From Oceanospirillaceae bacterium UBA1126 (GTDB lineage Bacteria > Pseudomonadota > Gammaproteobacteria > Pseudomonadales > Balneatricaceae), in the NCBI GenBank assembly GCA_002312935.1, contig DCAT01000190.1, forward strand, positions 515 through 12,214: a stretch of DNA of 11,700 nucleotides. Direction: 5' to 3'. The translations under genes and the position numbers were made by a program. Shown here in pieces: positions 1 through 6,327 of the stretch; the first letter of the stretch is position 1, and each line of letters begins with the position of its first letter. The notes beneath the pieces were generated by a model. The model was not told the DNA's origin and searched no databases. It saw only the letters and a program-made list of their open reading frames with translations.

Positions 1-514
1 GGCGCCAGCGGTGAAAGATACCTTAGCTGTGCAGGATGCATCAGCCGTGCAAGACGCGCCTGTAATGTCAGCAGAGCTGATCCTAGAAAAGCCACAAACC
101 GATTGGACCTTAGCCGATTTAAGCGAAAATAGCTGGACGCAGGTGTTTAACGACCTTAATGTATCTGGCATGACCCATGGTATTGCAGCTAATATGGTAT
201 TTAATCAGCGACAAGGGACACACCTACAATTCACCTTGGATCAGGGTCAAAGCAGCATGTTGAACGCAACTCACCAAGGCCGCATTCGCCAAGCCCTAGA
301 AGAAATGTTTGGTTGTGAGTTGAAGTTGACCATCGACATTGGCCAAACTGAAATTGAAACTCCATTTGCTAGCCGCCAAAGGCGGGAAACGCAGCATCAA
401 GAACACGCTATTTCGTCACTGCAAGAAGACCCTAATGTAGCCAGTTTAACCACGGCTTTTAATGGTCAATTAGACATTAACAGTGTTTTACCTGTTAACC
501 CTATTGAAACTTAG
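1..514 (+). CDS. dnaX: DNA polymerase III tau subunit, C-terminal part (cut by left edge)
   Basis: This is the 3' end of dnaX, whose full product is the clamp-loader subunit (tau; gamma in the short form) that loads the sliding clamp and ties polymerase III cores to the DnaB helicase. The open frame enters from the left edge with its first whole codon at base 2. The GTG at 11 is in frame but is not a credible start, because the residues around it are low-complexity linker (two copies of AVQDA). About 170 residues are visible: the linker, then the tau-specific C-terminal domain with the usual pattern W...VF..L...GM....AANM, a TLDQG strand, RQALEEMFG, ETPF.SR.R, and the closing EDPNVASL..AF...LD..SVLPV. 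The ATPase domains and any gamma-producing frameshift site lie outside the window. The assignment rests on this C-terminal pattern and on ybaB-recR following directly, the standard order in gammaproteobacteria. Confidence 0.92.
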   Translation, partial: APAVKDTLAVQDASAVQDAPVMSAELILEKPQTDWTLADLSENSWTQVFNDLNVSGMTHGIAANMVFNQRQGTHLQFTLDQGQSSMLNATHQGRIRQALEEMFGCELKLTIDIGQTEIETPFASRQRRETQHQEHAISSLQEDPNVASLTTAFNGQLDINSVLPVNPIET

Positions 515-535
515 ACTAATTATCGGGAAATAAAT

Positions 536-862
536 ATGTTAAAAAGCGGCATGGGCAACATCATGAAACAAGCCCAAAAAATGCAGGAACAAATGCAACA
601 GGCGCAGTCAGACTTAGCCAAAGCAGAATTTATTGGTGCCGCTGGCGCAGGCTTGGTGCAAGTGGTAATGACCGGGCGACACGACGTGAAGCGTGTAGAA
701 TTAGATGATTCGTTGTTGTCCGAAGACAAAGAAATGTTAGAAGACTTGTTGGCTGCTGCGGTTAACGATGCAGTGCGTAAAGTAGAGCAGGCAAGCCAGA
801 GCAACATGTCTGATATGACCGCTGGTATGGGTATGCCTGCCGGTTTTAAAATGCCATTTTAA
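536..862 (+). CDS. ybaB: YbaB/EbfC family nucleoid-associated protein
   Basis: Encodes a 108-residue protein of the YbaB/EbfC family, small dimeric DNA-binding proteins that coat the nucleoid; E. coli YbaB is 109 residues. The start is supported by the family-typical opening MLKSGMGNIMKQAQKMQEQ, an N-terminal helix rich in Met, Gln and Lys, and by a GGGA ribosome-binding motif at 525-528, seven bases before the ATG. A conserved glycine-containing core (GAAGAGLVQVVMTG) and the strand ...VKRVELDDSLL follow, then a helix EDLLAAAVNDAVRKVE and a Met/Gly-rich tail ending KMPF. It begins 21 bases after dnaX and ends 26 bases before recR, so the three are very probably one transcription unit. The precise cellular role of the family is not settled; its constant position between dnaX and recR suggests a link to replication or repair. 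Confidence 0.95.
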   Translation: MLKSGMGNIMKQAQKMQEQMQQAQSDLAKAEFIGAAGAGLVQVVMTGRHDVKRVELDDSLLSEDKEMLEDLLAAAVNDAVRKVEQASQSNMSDMTAGMGMPAGFKMPF

Positions 863-888
863 TTAATTGAGCTCAAACTACAGGTTTA

Positions 889-1506
889 ATGTTCATGTCT
901 TTTAGTCCCCTCATTGATGATCTTATTGAGTCTCTGCGATGCTTGCCGGGTGTAGGCCGTAAGTCGGCTCAGCGTATGGCACTGCACATACTAGAACGTA
1001 ACCGTGAAGGCGGAGCGGTATTAGCGCAAAGTTTGAACCTGGCACTTGACCAAGTGGGGCGCTGTGAACAGTGCAGAACCCACAGTGAAACGCCTGTATG
1101 CCGCATGTGCCTTCAGCCAGATCGTGACCCTGTTACGCTATGTATTGTGGAAACACCTGCTGATGTGTTGGCGATAGAACAAGGAGCAGGTTTTAAGGGG
1201 CTATATTTTGTATTGATGGGTCATTTGTCGCCGATGGATGGCATAGGGCCCAATGAACTTGGACTGGACGTATTAATTTCCCGTCTTAGTGATGAAAATA
1301 TCACTGAAGTAATTATTGCCACTAACCCCACCATAGAGGGCGACGCTACAGCCCATTTTATTCACCAATTAATTCGTCAGCAACTAGGCACCCAAGCTAT
1401 TAATGTTACACGTATAGCTCATGGAGTCCCCATTGGTGGGGAACTAGAATATGTCGATGGCGGCACATTGGCTCACGCCTTTGCTGGCCGTAAGAGTTAC
1501 ACCTAA
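889..1506 (+). CDS. recR: Recombination mediator protein RecR
   Basis: Encodes RecR, about 205 residues (E. coli 201), which works with RecO (and RecF) to load RecA on single-stranded DNA coated with SSB during gap repair. Visible in order: an N-terminal helix-hairpin-helix segment (LPGVGRKSAQRMA, residues 19-31), a C4 zinc finger with Cys59, Cys62, Cys71 and Cys74, a Toprim domain opening with IVETPADV (Glu88) and containing FVLMGHLSPMDGIGP and ATNPTIEGDATA, and the C-terminal signature IAHGVPIGGELEYVDGGTL followed by AGR. All expected motifs are intact. Two starts are possible: the ATG at 889, four bases after a CAGG motif, and the ATG at 895, ten bases after it; the latter gives 203 residues, nearer E. 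coli RecR. rnd begins two bases after the stop, implying co-transcription. Confidence 0.97.
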   Translation: MFMSFSPLIDDLIESLRCLPGVGRKSAQRMALHILERNREGGAVLAQSLNLALDQVGRCEQCRTHSETPVCRMCLQPDRDPVTLCIVETPADVLAIEQGAGFKGLYFVLMGHLSPMDGIGPNELGLDVLISRLSDENITEVIIATNPTIEGDATAHFIHQLIRQQLGTQAINVTRIAHGVPIGGELEYVDGGTLAHAFAGRKSYT

Positions 1507-1508
1507 CT

Positions 1509-2627
1509 ATGTCCGCTAATTACCAATATATCGATACCAATGAAGGCCTTCAACGGGCTTGCCAAACCCTTATTCAGGCCCCTGCCATAGCAGTAGATAC
1601 AGAGTTTGTTAGGGTTGATACTTTTTACCCTATACCAGGCCTTGTGCAACTTGCGGCCGCTGGAGAAACCTTTCTAGTTGATCCCTTAACCATTGACGAT
1701 TGGCAGCCACTGCAAGCATTATTGACAGATCCAGGCACCCTTAAGGTGATGCATGCCTGTAGCGAAGATCTAGAGTTATTTCAGCATTGGTTGGAATTGC
1801 GCCCTACACCCATGGCTGACACTCAAATAGCTGCTGCTTTTGTGGATATGGGTTTGTCCCCTGGCTATCAAAGCTTAGTTCTGGATTTGTTAGGAGAGAC
1901 GGTAGATAAAGGTGAAACCCGTTCCGATTGGCTGCAACGCCCATTGCGAGATTCCCAATGCCATTATGCGGCAATGGACGTGGCTCACCTGATGCAGTGT
2001 TATGACATTTTAGCGCAACGCTTAAAAGACAAAGGTGTTTGGCAATGGTTTTTGCAAGACATGCAGCGTTTGGCACAACCTAAACAACCTATTGCCCCAG
2101 AGATGGCGTATACGCAAATGAAAAATGCATGGCGCTTACAGGGTAAATCTGTAGGCCGTCTTCGCGCCCTAGCGGCTTGGCGAGAAGGCGTAGCACGCAA
2201 TGAAAATAGGCCTAAGAATTTTGTTGTCAAAGACACTAGTCTTATTGAAATGGCGCGCACGAACCCTGCTGATCTAAATGAAATTGGTCAGTGCCAAGAT
2301 ATGCGGCCCAGCAGTTTAAGGCGCTATGGAAAACAATGGCTATCTATTATGGCGGCATCATCAGAAGTGCTGCCAGGCGTACAGCAGCCTTTGTCTAAGA
2401 ATGAAAATAGAGACTACAAGCGTTTGCATAAAGTGGTGACAGATCAAGCTGAAAATGCCGCCGTACAAGTACAATTAATGGGCCGTAAAAAAGAGCTATT
2501 AGAGTTATTTGAAGGCTTGCGCAAAAAACAACCATTTAGCTTACCCAATAATTGGAAAGGCTGGAGAGAAGAGTTTCTTGCTGAAGCTATTGCCAGCGAG
2601 TATAACTTGATCCAAGAGGCACTATGA
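1509..2627 (+). CDS. rnd: Ribonuclease D
   Basis: Encodes RNase D, a 3'-to-5' exoribonuclease that trims tRNA precursors and other small structured RNAs; 372 residues against 375 in E. coli. The DEDDy exonuclease catalytic residues are all present and sit two positions later than in the E. coli enzyme: Asp30 and Glu32 in VDTEF, Asp87 in HACSEDLELF, and Tyr153/Asp157 in HYAAMDVAHL. An HRDC domain follows at about residues 208-290 (LRALAAWREGVARNENRP.NFVV), then a second HRDC-like C-terminal region ending in WREEFLAEAI. The gene starts two bases after the recR stop with no strong Shine-Dalgarno motif (a distant AAGAG), which suggests translational coupling to recR. Its end overlaps the start of ycgL by four bases (ATGA). 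Confidence 0.96.
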   Translation: MSANYQYIDTNEGLQRACQTLIQAPAIAVDTEFVRVDTFYPIPGLVQLAAAGETFLVDPLTIDDWQPLQALLTDPGTLKVMHACSEDLELFQHWLELRPTPMADTQIAAAFVDMGLSPGYQSLVLDLLGETVDKGETRSDWLQRPLRDSQCHYAAMDVAHLMQCYDILAQRLKDKGVWQWFLQDMQRLAQPKQPIAPEMAYTQMKNAWRLQGKSVGRLRALAAWREGVARNENRPKNFVVKDTSLIEMARTNPADLNEIGQCQDMRPSSLRRYGKQWLSIMAASSEVLPGVQQPLSKNENRDYKRLHKVVTDQAENAAVQVQLMGRKKELLELFEGLRKKQPFSLPNNWKGWREEFLAEAIASEYNLIQEAL

Positions 2628-2923
2628 TTAACAAAAAACGTATTATTTGCTCAATTTATCGAAGCAAAAAGAAAGATGAAATGTACCTATACGTTGATAA
2701 AACGAAAGCATTAACCCAAGTGCCAGAGGCCTTATTGGCTATGTTTGGTATCCCTGAGCATCGTATGGATATGTTGCTCACAGCGGGTAGAAAATTAGCC
2801 AAAGCCAATGCCGAAGATATATTGTCAGACATTGACGAAAAAGGCTACTATCTACAAATGCCTCCAGTGCGTGAAACATACATGTTAGACCTGTATAAAG
2901 CGCCAGTTAACCCTACCTATTAA
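2624..2923 (+). CDS. ycgL: YcgL domain-containing protein
   Basis: Encodes a 99-residue protein of the YcgL family (formerly DUF709), small cytoplasmic proteins of unknown function found in gammaproteobacteria. Family features: the opening strand ICSIYRSKKKDEMYLYVD, a segment VPEALLAMFG followed by a hydrophobic ML, GRKLAKANAEDILSDI, and the strand GYYLQMPP near residues 75-82. It is slightly longer at the N-terminus than E. coli YcgL, which starts near the equivalent of residue 7; the ATG chosen here sits in the ATGA overlap with the rnd stop codon, a strong argument for it because it gives coupled translation. The fixed rnd-ycgL-ycgN order suggests a role near RNA metabolism, but that is inference from neighbours only. 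Confidence 0.93.
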   Translation: MINKKRIICSIYRSKKKDEMYLYVDKTKALTQVPEALLAMFGIPEHRMDMLLTAGRKLAKANAEDILSDIDEKGYYLQMPPVRETYMLDLYKAPVNPTY

Positions 2924-2946
2924 TCACTATTGGTAAGCTAAACTTT

Positions 2947-3408
2947 ATGAAAGATTCAACACAAACTGGGTTTTGGAAAACTACGACACCTAAAGAGATG
3001 ACGAGCCAGCAATGGGAATCCCTTTGTGATGGCTGTGGACGTTGTTGTTTACAAAAATTAATAGATGATGATGTGCCATTGATGTATCACACCAGCATTG
3101 CGTGTCGATACTTAGACCTTAAGTCGTGTAAGTGCAGCGTGTATGAAACACGCCAAGATAAAGTGTCTGATTGCACCTTAGTAACACCCGATGATGTGGC
3201 AGATTACAACTGGTTGCCAGAAACTTGTGGCTATAGGCGTGTGTCTGCAGGAAAAGATTTGCCAGATTGGCATCCGCTTGTTACCGGTGACCCAAAGTCG
3301 ACTGTTAAAGCGGGTATGACCGTACGCAAATGGGCCATCTCAGAAGCCAAAGTGCCGGAGACTCGTTGGGGCGAACACATCATTGAAATTCAACAACTTG
3401 GTGAGTAA
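2947..3408 (+). CDS. ycgN: YcgN family cysteine-cluster protein (UPF0260)
   Basis: Encodes a 153-residue protein of the YcgN/UPF0260 group within the YkgJ-like cysteine-cluster (putative zinc- or iron-chelating) domain family; the function is unknown. E. coli YcgN has about the same length. The Cys motif is complete: Cys27, Cys30, Cys33 and Cys34 in LCDGCGRCCLQKL, Cys53, Cys61 and Cys63 in ACRYLDLKSCKCSVYETR, Cys76, and Cys94 in WLPETCGYR. The conserved stretch GKDLPDWHPLVTGDP follows. The clustered cysteines suggest metal binding, but which metal cannot be told from sequence. It starts 23 bases after ycgL with only a weak GGTAAG motif upstream, and is probably the last gene of the dnaX-to-ycgN run, because the next gene is 83 bases away. 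Confidence 0.93.
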   Translation: MKDSTQTGFWKTTTPKEMTSQQWESLCDGCGRCCLQKLIDDDVPLMYHTSIACRYLDLKSCKCSVYETRQDKVSDCTLVTPDDVADYNWLPETCGYRRVSAGKDLPDWHPLVTGDPKSTVKAGMTVRKWAISEAKVPETRWGEHIIEIQQLGE

Positions 3409-3415
3409 AAACGCC

Positions 3416-3430
3416 CACTACGGCTTAGTG
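3416..3430 (+). terminator. Small stem-loop after ycgN, doubtful terminator
   Basis: CACTA at 3416-3420 and TAGTG at 3426-3430 form a perfect five-base-pair stem with a five-base loop, eight bases after the ycgN stop. It stands at the natural end of the dnaX-ycgN gene run. The stem is short, not GC-rich, and no run of T follows, so it does not meet the usual intrinsic terminator pattern; it could be chance or a weak 3'-end structure. Confidence 0.2.
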
Positions 3431-3448
3431 CAGTGTGGTTAGATTGTG

Positions 3449-3477
3449 TTACAGTAAGTCAGTTAAGAAATAATAAT
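3449..3477 (+). promoter_or_regulatory. Candidate sigma-70 promoter for the vWA gene
   Basis: TTACAG at 3449-3454 is a moderate -35 match, and AATAAT at 3472-3477 matches five of six bases of the -10 consensus, with a 17-base spacer. Transcription would begin near 3484, leaving a leader of only about eight bases before the ATG at 3492. That fits the lack of a good Shine-Dalgarno motif there, but such short leaders are uncommon in gammaproteobacteria. Based on pattern matching alone. Confidence 0.3.
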
Positions 3478-3491
3478 TGGGTTTTGAATCA

Positions 3492-5357
3492 ATGTTCAAG
3501 TTTCATGCTTTACGTGGTATAAGTACGATGCTTTTCATCATCGTTATGTCTGTCAGCCAGGCAGTAATGAGCCAGTCCCTATCCAATCAAATGGACATCC
3601 GTGTGTTGATTGACGTGTCTGGCAGTATGAAGCAGACAGACCCAAATAATTTACGTATTCCGGCCTTACAGGTGCTAACTCAGTTACTACCCATAGGCAG
3701 TAAAGCTGGCGTTTGGCAGTTTGCAAATACCCCTAAAGTTATTGTTCCTCATGGTGACGTAAATACGCAATGGCAGCAGAAAGCGTCCATTGCAGCCCAG
3801 CAAATTTCCTCAATTGGCCAATTCACTGATATTGGCGCTGCCCTTAAGTCAGCTTCATTTAATGCTCAAGATCAATCACAAGGTCGCCAGTTACATATTA
3901 TTTTATTAACTGATGGCATGGTTGATGTGAGTAAAGATGATGCTCAAAATGAACGTGCACGGTCGGCACTTTTAAAGCCTATATTACAGCAATACATTAA
4001 TGTAGGTGCCCGTGTTCACACCATTGGCTTATCTCATAAGGCTGACAAAGCTACCCTTAGTGCTATTGCTCAAGGTACAGACGGGTTGTTTGAGGTGGCT
4101 ATTAATGCGGATCAATTATTAGATATATTTTTAAGGGCGTTGGATAACACAGTAGTCACTCAACAAGTACCTGTTAAGCGATCTGAACAATCGTTCTTAG
4201 TGCAGCCAGGCATTGATTCCATGACCATTATGGTGGAAAAAAATGGTGATGAGAACATCAAGCTTAAAGATGGTAATCAACGTATTTTTGGCAAAGAACA
4301 AACGCTCAGTAACCAGCAATGGCAATCGTCAGCTACACATGATGTGATTAGAATTCAAAAGCCCATACCTGGTAAGTGGGTATTGATTAGTGATACAGCT
4401 ACTTTGAAACGCATTAATGTAGTTGGTCAGCTACAAATTTTGCTGCAACAAAGCCATCAAAATATAAAGGTAGGGCAGCGTAGCTATATTGACGTTCAAC
4501 TGGCTGACGAAAAAGGTAAGCTATTATCTGCAGAACAACTTCAAGGTTTTAAACTTGAAGTGACTATGGATAATGACAACCAACAAGTGTTTCAACAGCA
4601 GCAAGTCTTTTTAGCTGATGTGAAAACCCGTATGCATTTACCAGTGCTCAATGAGCCTGGGCTTTATAACCTAACGATCTCTGTGGTGAACGGTCAGTTT
4701 ATTCGTACTATAAATCGTAGCCTCAGAGTGCATCCTCTAATAGCTTTATCTGCTGCAGATGGCACAGATGCTGGCCAGCAAAATACCATGACAATGCCAG
4801 TGACAAAAGAAGTGGCTGTGATTGTTGGCCAGTCGGCTAATTTAATGAGCCAGTCTGAAGCTATGGTAGTGAGCAAAGAGACTGCCTCGCCAGCATTGCA
4901 GGCGCTTATGGTAGAGCAGGTGGCCAGTGAGACAGCTGAGGTAGGAATAGTAGCTGCAGTGGCTAAAGAGCTAAATATTACTGCCATCCAACTGAGTAAA
5001 CAGACCACGAGTGAGCAGGCCACGAGTGAACAGGTGCTCATTGAGGAGCCAGTAACAACTGAATTAGTGGACGTAACAGCGGAGCCAGAGACTGCCGCAA
5101 GTCAAATTGCCGACTTAGTTAAAAAATTAAAAGACAAGATTATTAGTCAGGGCACAAGCACCCAAAACACACCCAATGCAGTGGCAAAGGCAAGCAGTAA
5201 TAACGCCCAAGCTAGTGAAGCAGAAGGAGGCCTTTCGGATCAGTTGCGCTGGCTTGTTGTGGGTGGGGCAGTTGTTGTGCTGTTACTTTTGTTGGTCATA
5301 TTACGAAGAACTTCGAAACCATCTACAACAAACTCAAAAAAACATGATCAAACGTAA
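3492..5357 (+). CDS. Secreted, membrane-anchored vWA-domain protein of unknown function
   Basis: Encodes about 621 residues. An N-terminal signal peptide is visible (Lys3 and Arg8, hydrophobic 12-22, possible cleavage after Ala24 or Ser27). A vWA domain follows directly, with a complete metal-ion (MIDAS) site: Asp41, Ser43 and Ser45 in DVSGSM, Thr112 in QFTDIG, and Asp141 in LLTDGM. A beta-rich middle part (about 225-415) resembles extracellular Ig-like domains. A long Ala/Thr/Ser/Glu-rich linker (about 430-580) leads to one membrane helix near 587-604 and a short basic tail. The vWA part should thus be periplasmic, held to the inner membrane by its C-terminus. It resembles a gammaproteobacterial vWA family I recall as TIGR03503, which I could not verify. 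Start choice: a TTG at 3477 would add five residues (MGFES) before the signal peptide; the ATG at 3492 gives a more normal signal peptide. No MoxR ATPase or Bat partner is in view, and the partner is unknown. Confidence 0.85.
   Translation: MFKFHALRGISTMLFIIVMSVSQAVMSQSLSNQMDIRVLIDVSGSMKQTDPNNLRIPALQVLTQLLPIGSKAGVWQFANTPKVIVPHGDVNTQWQQKASIAAQQISSIGQFTDIGAALKSASFNAQDQSQGRQLHIILLTDGMVDVSKDDAQNERARSALLKPILQQYINVGARVHTIGLSHKADKATLSAIAQGTDGLFEVAINADQLLDIFLRALDNTVVTQQVPVKRSEQSFLVQPGIDSMTIMVEKNGDENIKLKDGNQRIFGKEQTLSNQQWQSSATHDVIRIQKPIPGKWVLISDTATLKRINVVGQLQILLQQSHQNIKVGQRSYIDVQLADEKGKLLSAEQLQGFKLEVTMDNDNQQVFQQQQVFLADVKTRMHLPVLNEPGLYNLTISVVNGQFIRTINRSLRVHPLIALSAADGTDAGQQNTMTMPVTKEVAVIVGQSANLMSQSEAMVVSKETASPALQALMVEQVASETAEVGIVAAVAKELNITAIQLSKQTTSEQATSEQVLIEEPVTTELVDVTAEPETAASQIADLVKKLKDKIISQGTSTQNTPNAVAKASSNNAQASEAEGGLSDQLRWLVVGGAVVVLLLLLVILRRTSKPSTTNSKKHDQT
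5001..5030 (+). repeat. 15-base tandem repeat, two copies, in the vWA protein linker
   Basis: Two adjacent 15-base units, CAGACCACGAGTGAG and CAGGCCACGAGTGAA, match at 13 of 15 bases and encode QTTSE-QATSE; the following QVLIE keeps the Gln and Glu of the pattern. It lies in the low-complexity linker between the folded domains and the membrane helix, where length changes in whole codons would be tolerated. Confidence 0.7.
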
Positions 5358-5416
5358 TGGCTTGCAGCATAAAAGTTATTAACCTTTATCAGTAAATTAG
5401 GTTTGGAGCCCACCCT

Positions 5417-6184
5417 ATGTGCGAACTTTTAGGCATGAGTGCCAATGTGCCTACGGATATCTGTTTTAGCTTTACTGGACTTATGCAGCGGGGTGGTGGG
5501 AGCGGTCCTCATCGGGATGGCTGGGGTATTACGTTTTATGTTGGCAAAGGCTGTCGCTCCTTTCATGACCCACAACCCAGTTCCAACTCTGAAGTAGCAC
5601 GGCTAGTTCAGCGTCATTCTATGAAGTCTCACATTGTTATTAGCCACATACGTCAAGCCAATGTGGGCAACACATGCTTAGAGAATACTCACCCCTTTCA
5701 AAGAGAGCTTTGGGGGCAGCACTGGACCTTTGCTCATAATGGGCAGCTTACTGACACCTCTAGTTTGTCTTTAAGCCACTACCTACCTGTGGGAGATACC
5801 GATAGTGAGCATGTGTTCTGTTGGTTGTTAGGGGAGCTTCGTACAGCGTTTCCTAAGCCACCGTTAGATGCGTCTATAGTGCGCTATTTCTTGCAGCAAC
5901 GTTGTCAGTTTTTAAAGACCCTAGGGGTGTTTAATATGCTGCTTTCAGATGGTGAGCACCTTTATTGTTTTTGCTCCACTAAGTTAAGTTGGATTACTCG
6001 CAAAGCACCATTTGGCCAAGCCTGCCTAAGCGATGCCGATGTTAATGTAGACTTCGGTCAAGAGACCACACCCAATGATGTCGTTTCTGTTGTGGCTACA
6101 GAGCCGTTAACAGACAATGAAACTTGGAATACCCTTCACCCTGGTGACATGCTAGTGCTCCACAAGGGTGTTGCCTTAAGCTAG
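5417..6184 (+). CDS. yafJ: Class II glutamine amidotransferase-like protein YafJ
   Basis: Encodes 255 residues, the same length as E. coli YafJ, and begins with a near-identical stretch MCELLGMSANVPTDICFSFT. It is an N-terminal-nucleophile (Ntn) glutaminase-type fold: Cys2 would become the catalytic nucleophile once Met1 is removed. The glutaminase pattern is present: GPHRDGWGI (30-38), HIRQAN (77-82), THPF (91-94), AHNGQL with Asn108/Gly109, and GDTDSE (126-131). Later conserved parts include GVFNMLLSDG, RKAPFGQA and TTPNDVVSVVATEPLT. There is no synthetase or transferase domain attached, so the acceptor of any released ammonia, or an alternative amidase substrate, is unknown. A GGAG motif at 5405-5408, eight bases before the ATG, supports the start. 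It lies 59 bases after the vWA gene on the same strand and may share its transcript; it is upstream of fadD but separated from it by a regulatory region. Confidence 0.95.
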   Translation: MCELLGMSANVPTDICFSFTGLMQRGGGSGPHRDGWGITFYVGKGCRSFHDPQPSSNSEVARLVQRHSMKSHIVISHIRQANVGNTCLENTHPFQRELWGQHWTFAHNGQLTDTSSLSLSHYLPVGDTDSEHVFCWLLGELRTAFPKPPLDASIVRYFLQQRCQFLKTLGVFNMLLSDGEHLYCFCSTKLSWITRKAPFGQACLSDADVNVDFGQETTPNDVVSVVATEPLTDNETWNTLHPGDMLVLHKGVALS

Positions 6185-6206
6185 TTTTTACTTTATTTTT
6201 TACTAG
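6181..6206 (+). repeat. Weak inverted repeat with T-rich loop at the end of yafJ
   Basis: CTAGT at 6181-6185 (overlapping the yafJ stop) and ACTAG at 6202-6206 can pair over a 16-base, almost pure T loop that itself contains TTTTTACT twice. The five-base-pair stem and large loop make a poor intrinsic terminator, although it sits where yafJ transcription should end and its T-richness also resembles an upstream promoter element. Confidence 0.2.
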
Positions 6207-6220
6207 AGATTTAGTGTAAT
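6192..6220 (+). promoter_or_regulatory. Candidate promoter for fadD
   Basis: TGTAAT at 6215-6220 is a good -10 match (five of six), with TTTATT at 6192-6197 as a weak -35 seventeen bases upstream, in T-rich DNA. Transcription would start near 6227, about 36 bases before the putative PsrA operator, so repression would then act as a roadblock. A promoter overlapping the operator, for example using TTGCTG at 6252-6257, cannot be excluded, but I see no well-spaced -10 for it. Confidence 0.25.
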
Positions 6221-6260
6221 GTTTAATTTAACTAAAAATGACTTGAAGGTTTTGCTGGTT

Positions 6261-6278
6261 TTCAAACGTATGTTTGAT
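6261..6278. promoter_or_regulatory. Putative PsrA operator upstream of fadD
   Basis: The core TCAAAC-GTAT-GTTTGA (6262-6277) is an inverted repeat with two perfect six-base arms and a four-base centre. It matches the known box of PsrA, the TetR-family regulator that senses long-chain acyl-CoA or fatty acids and represses beta-oxidation genes in Pseudomonas and Shewanella (CAAAC, four bases, GTTTG). It lies 50 bases before the fadD start codon, in the gap between yafJ and fadD, the place expected for an operator. Fatty-acid release of PsrA would allow fadD expression when substrate is present. The psrA gene itself is not in the window. Confidence 0.7.
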
Positions 6279-6280
6279 TA

Positions 6281-6304
6281 GCATAGGCATACATACATGC
6301 ATAC
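6281..6304 (+). repeat. Short GCATAC-like repeat in the fadD leader
   Basis: The stretch GCATAG-GCATAC-ATAC-ATGCATAC consists of near-copies of a four-to-six-base unit directly after the PsrA-like operator and about 24 bases before the fadD start codon. It may be a slippage product or part of the leader; no clear hairpin or protein site is recognised. Confidence 0.4.
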
Positions 6305-6327
6305 AACAATAATTAAGAAGGCTCATT

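Noticed and set aside
520..807. Minus-strand open frame of 95 codons opposite ybaB
   Set aside because: It lies entirely antisense to a clear ybaB gene, is Ser/Ala/Cys-rich as expected of a reverse-frame shadow, and has no family resemblance.
1804..2260. Two minus-strand open frames opposite rnd
   Set aside because: Both are fully inside the RNase D gene, overlap each other, and show no recognisable motif.
3477..3491. TTG at 3477 as the start of the vWA protein
   Set aside because: It adds MGFES before a normal signal peptide, lacks a ribosome-binding motif, and overlaps the best -10 candidate; the ATG at 3492 is preferred.
4694..5041. Minus-strand open frame of 115 codons opposite the vWA gene
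   Set aside because: It mirrors the low-complexity linker of the vWA protein; its hydrophobic look is a by-product of Ala/Thr/Ser codons read in reverse.
5176..5382. Plus-strand open frame of 68 codons overlapping the end of the vWA gene in another frame
   Set aside because: The vWA frame there encodes a convincing membrane helix and basic tail; the alternative frame has no ribosome-binding site or family match.
6181..6206. Intrinsic terminator after yafJ
   Set aside because: The stem is only five base pairs with a 16-base loop and no GC-rich core, so it is listed only as a weak inverted repeat.
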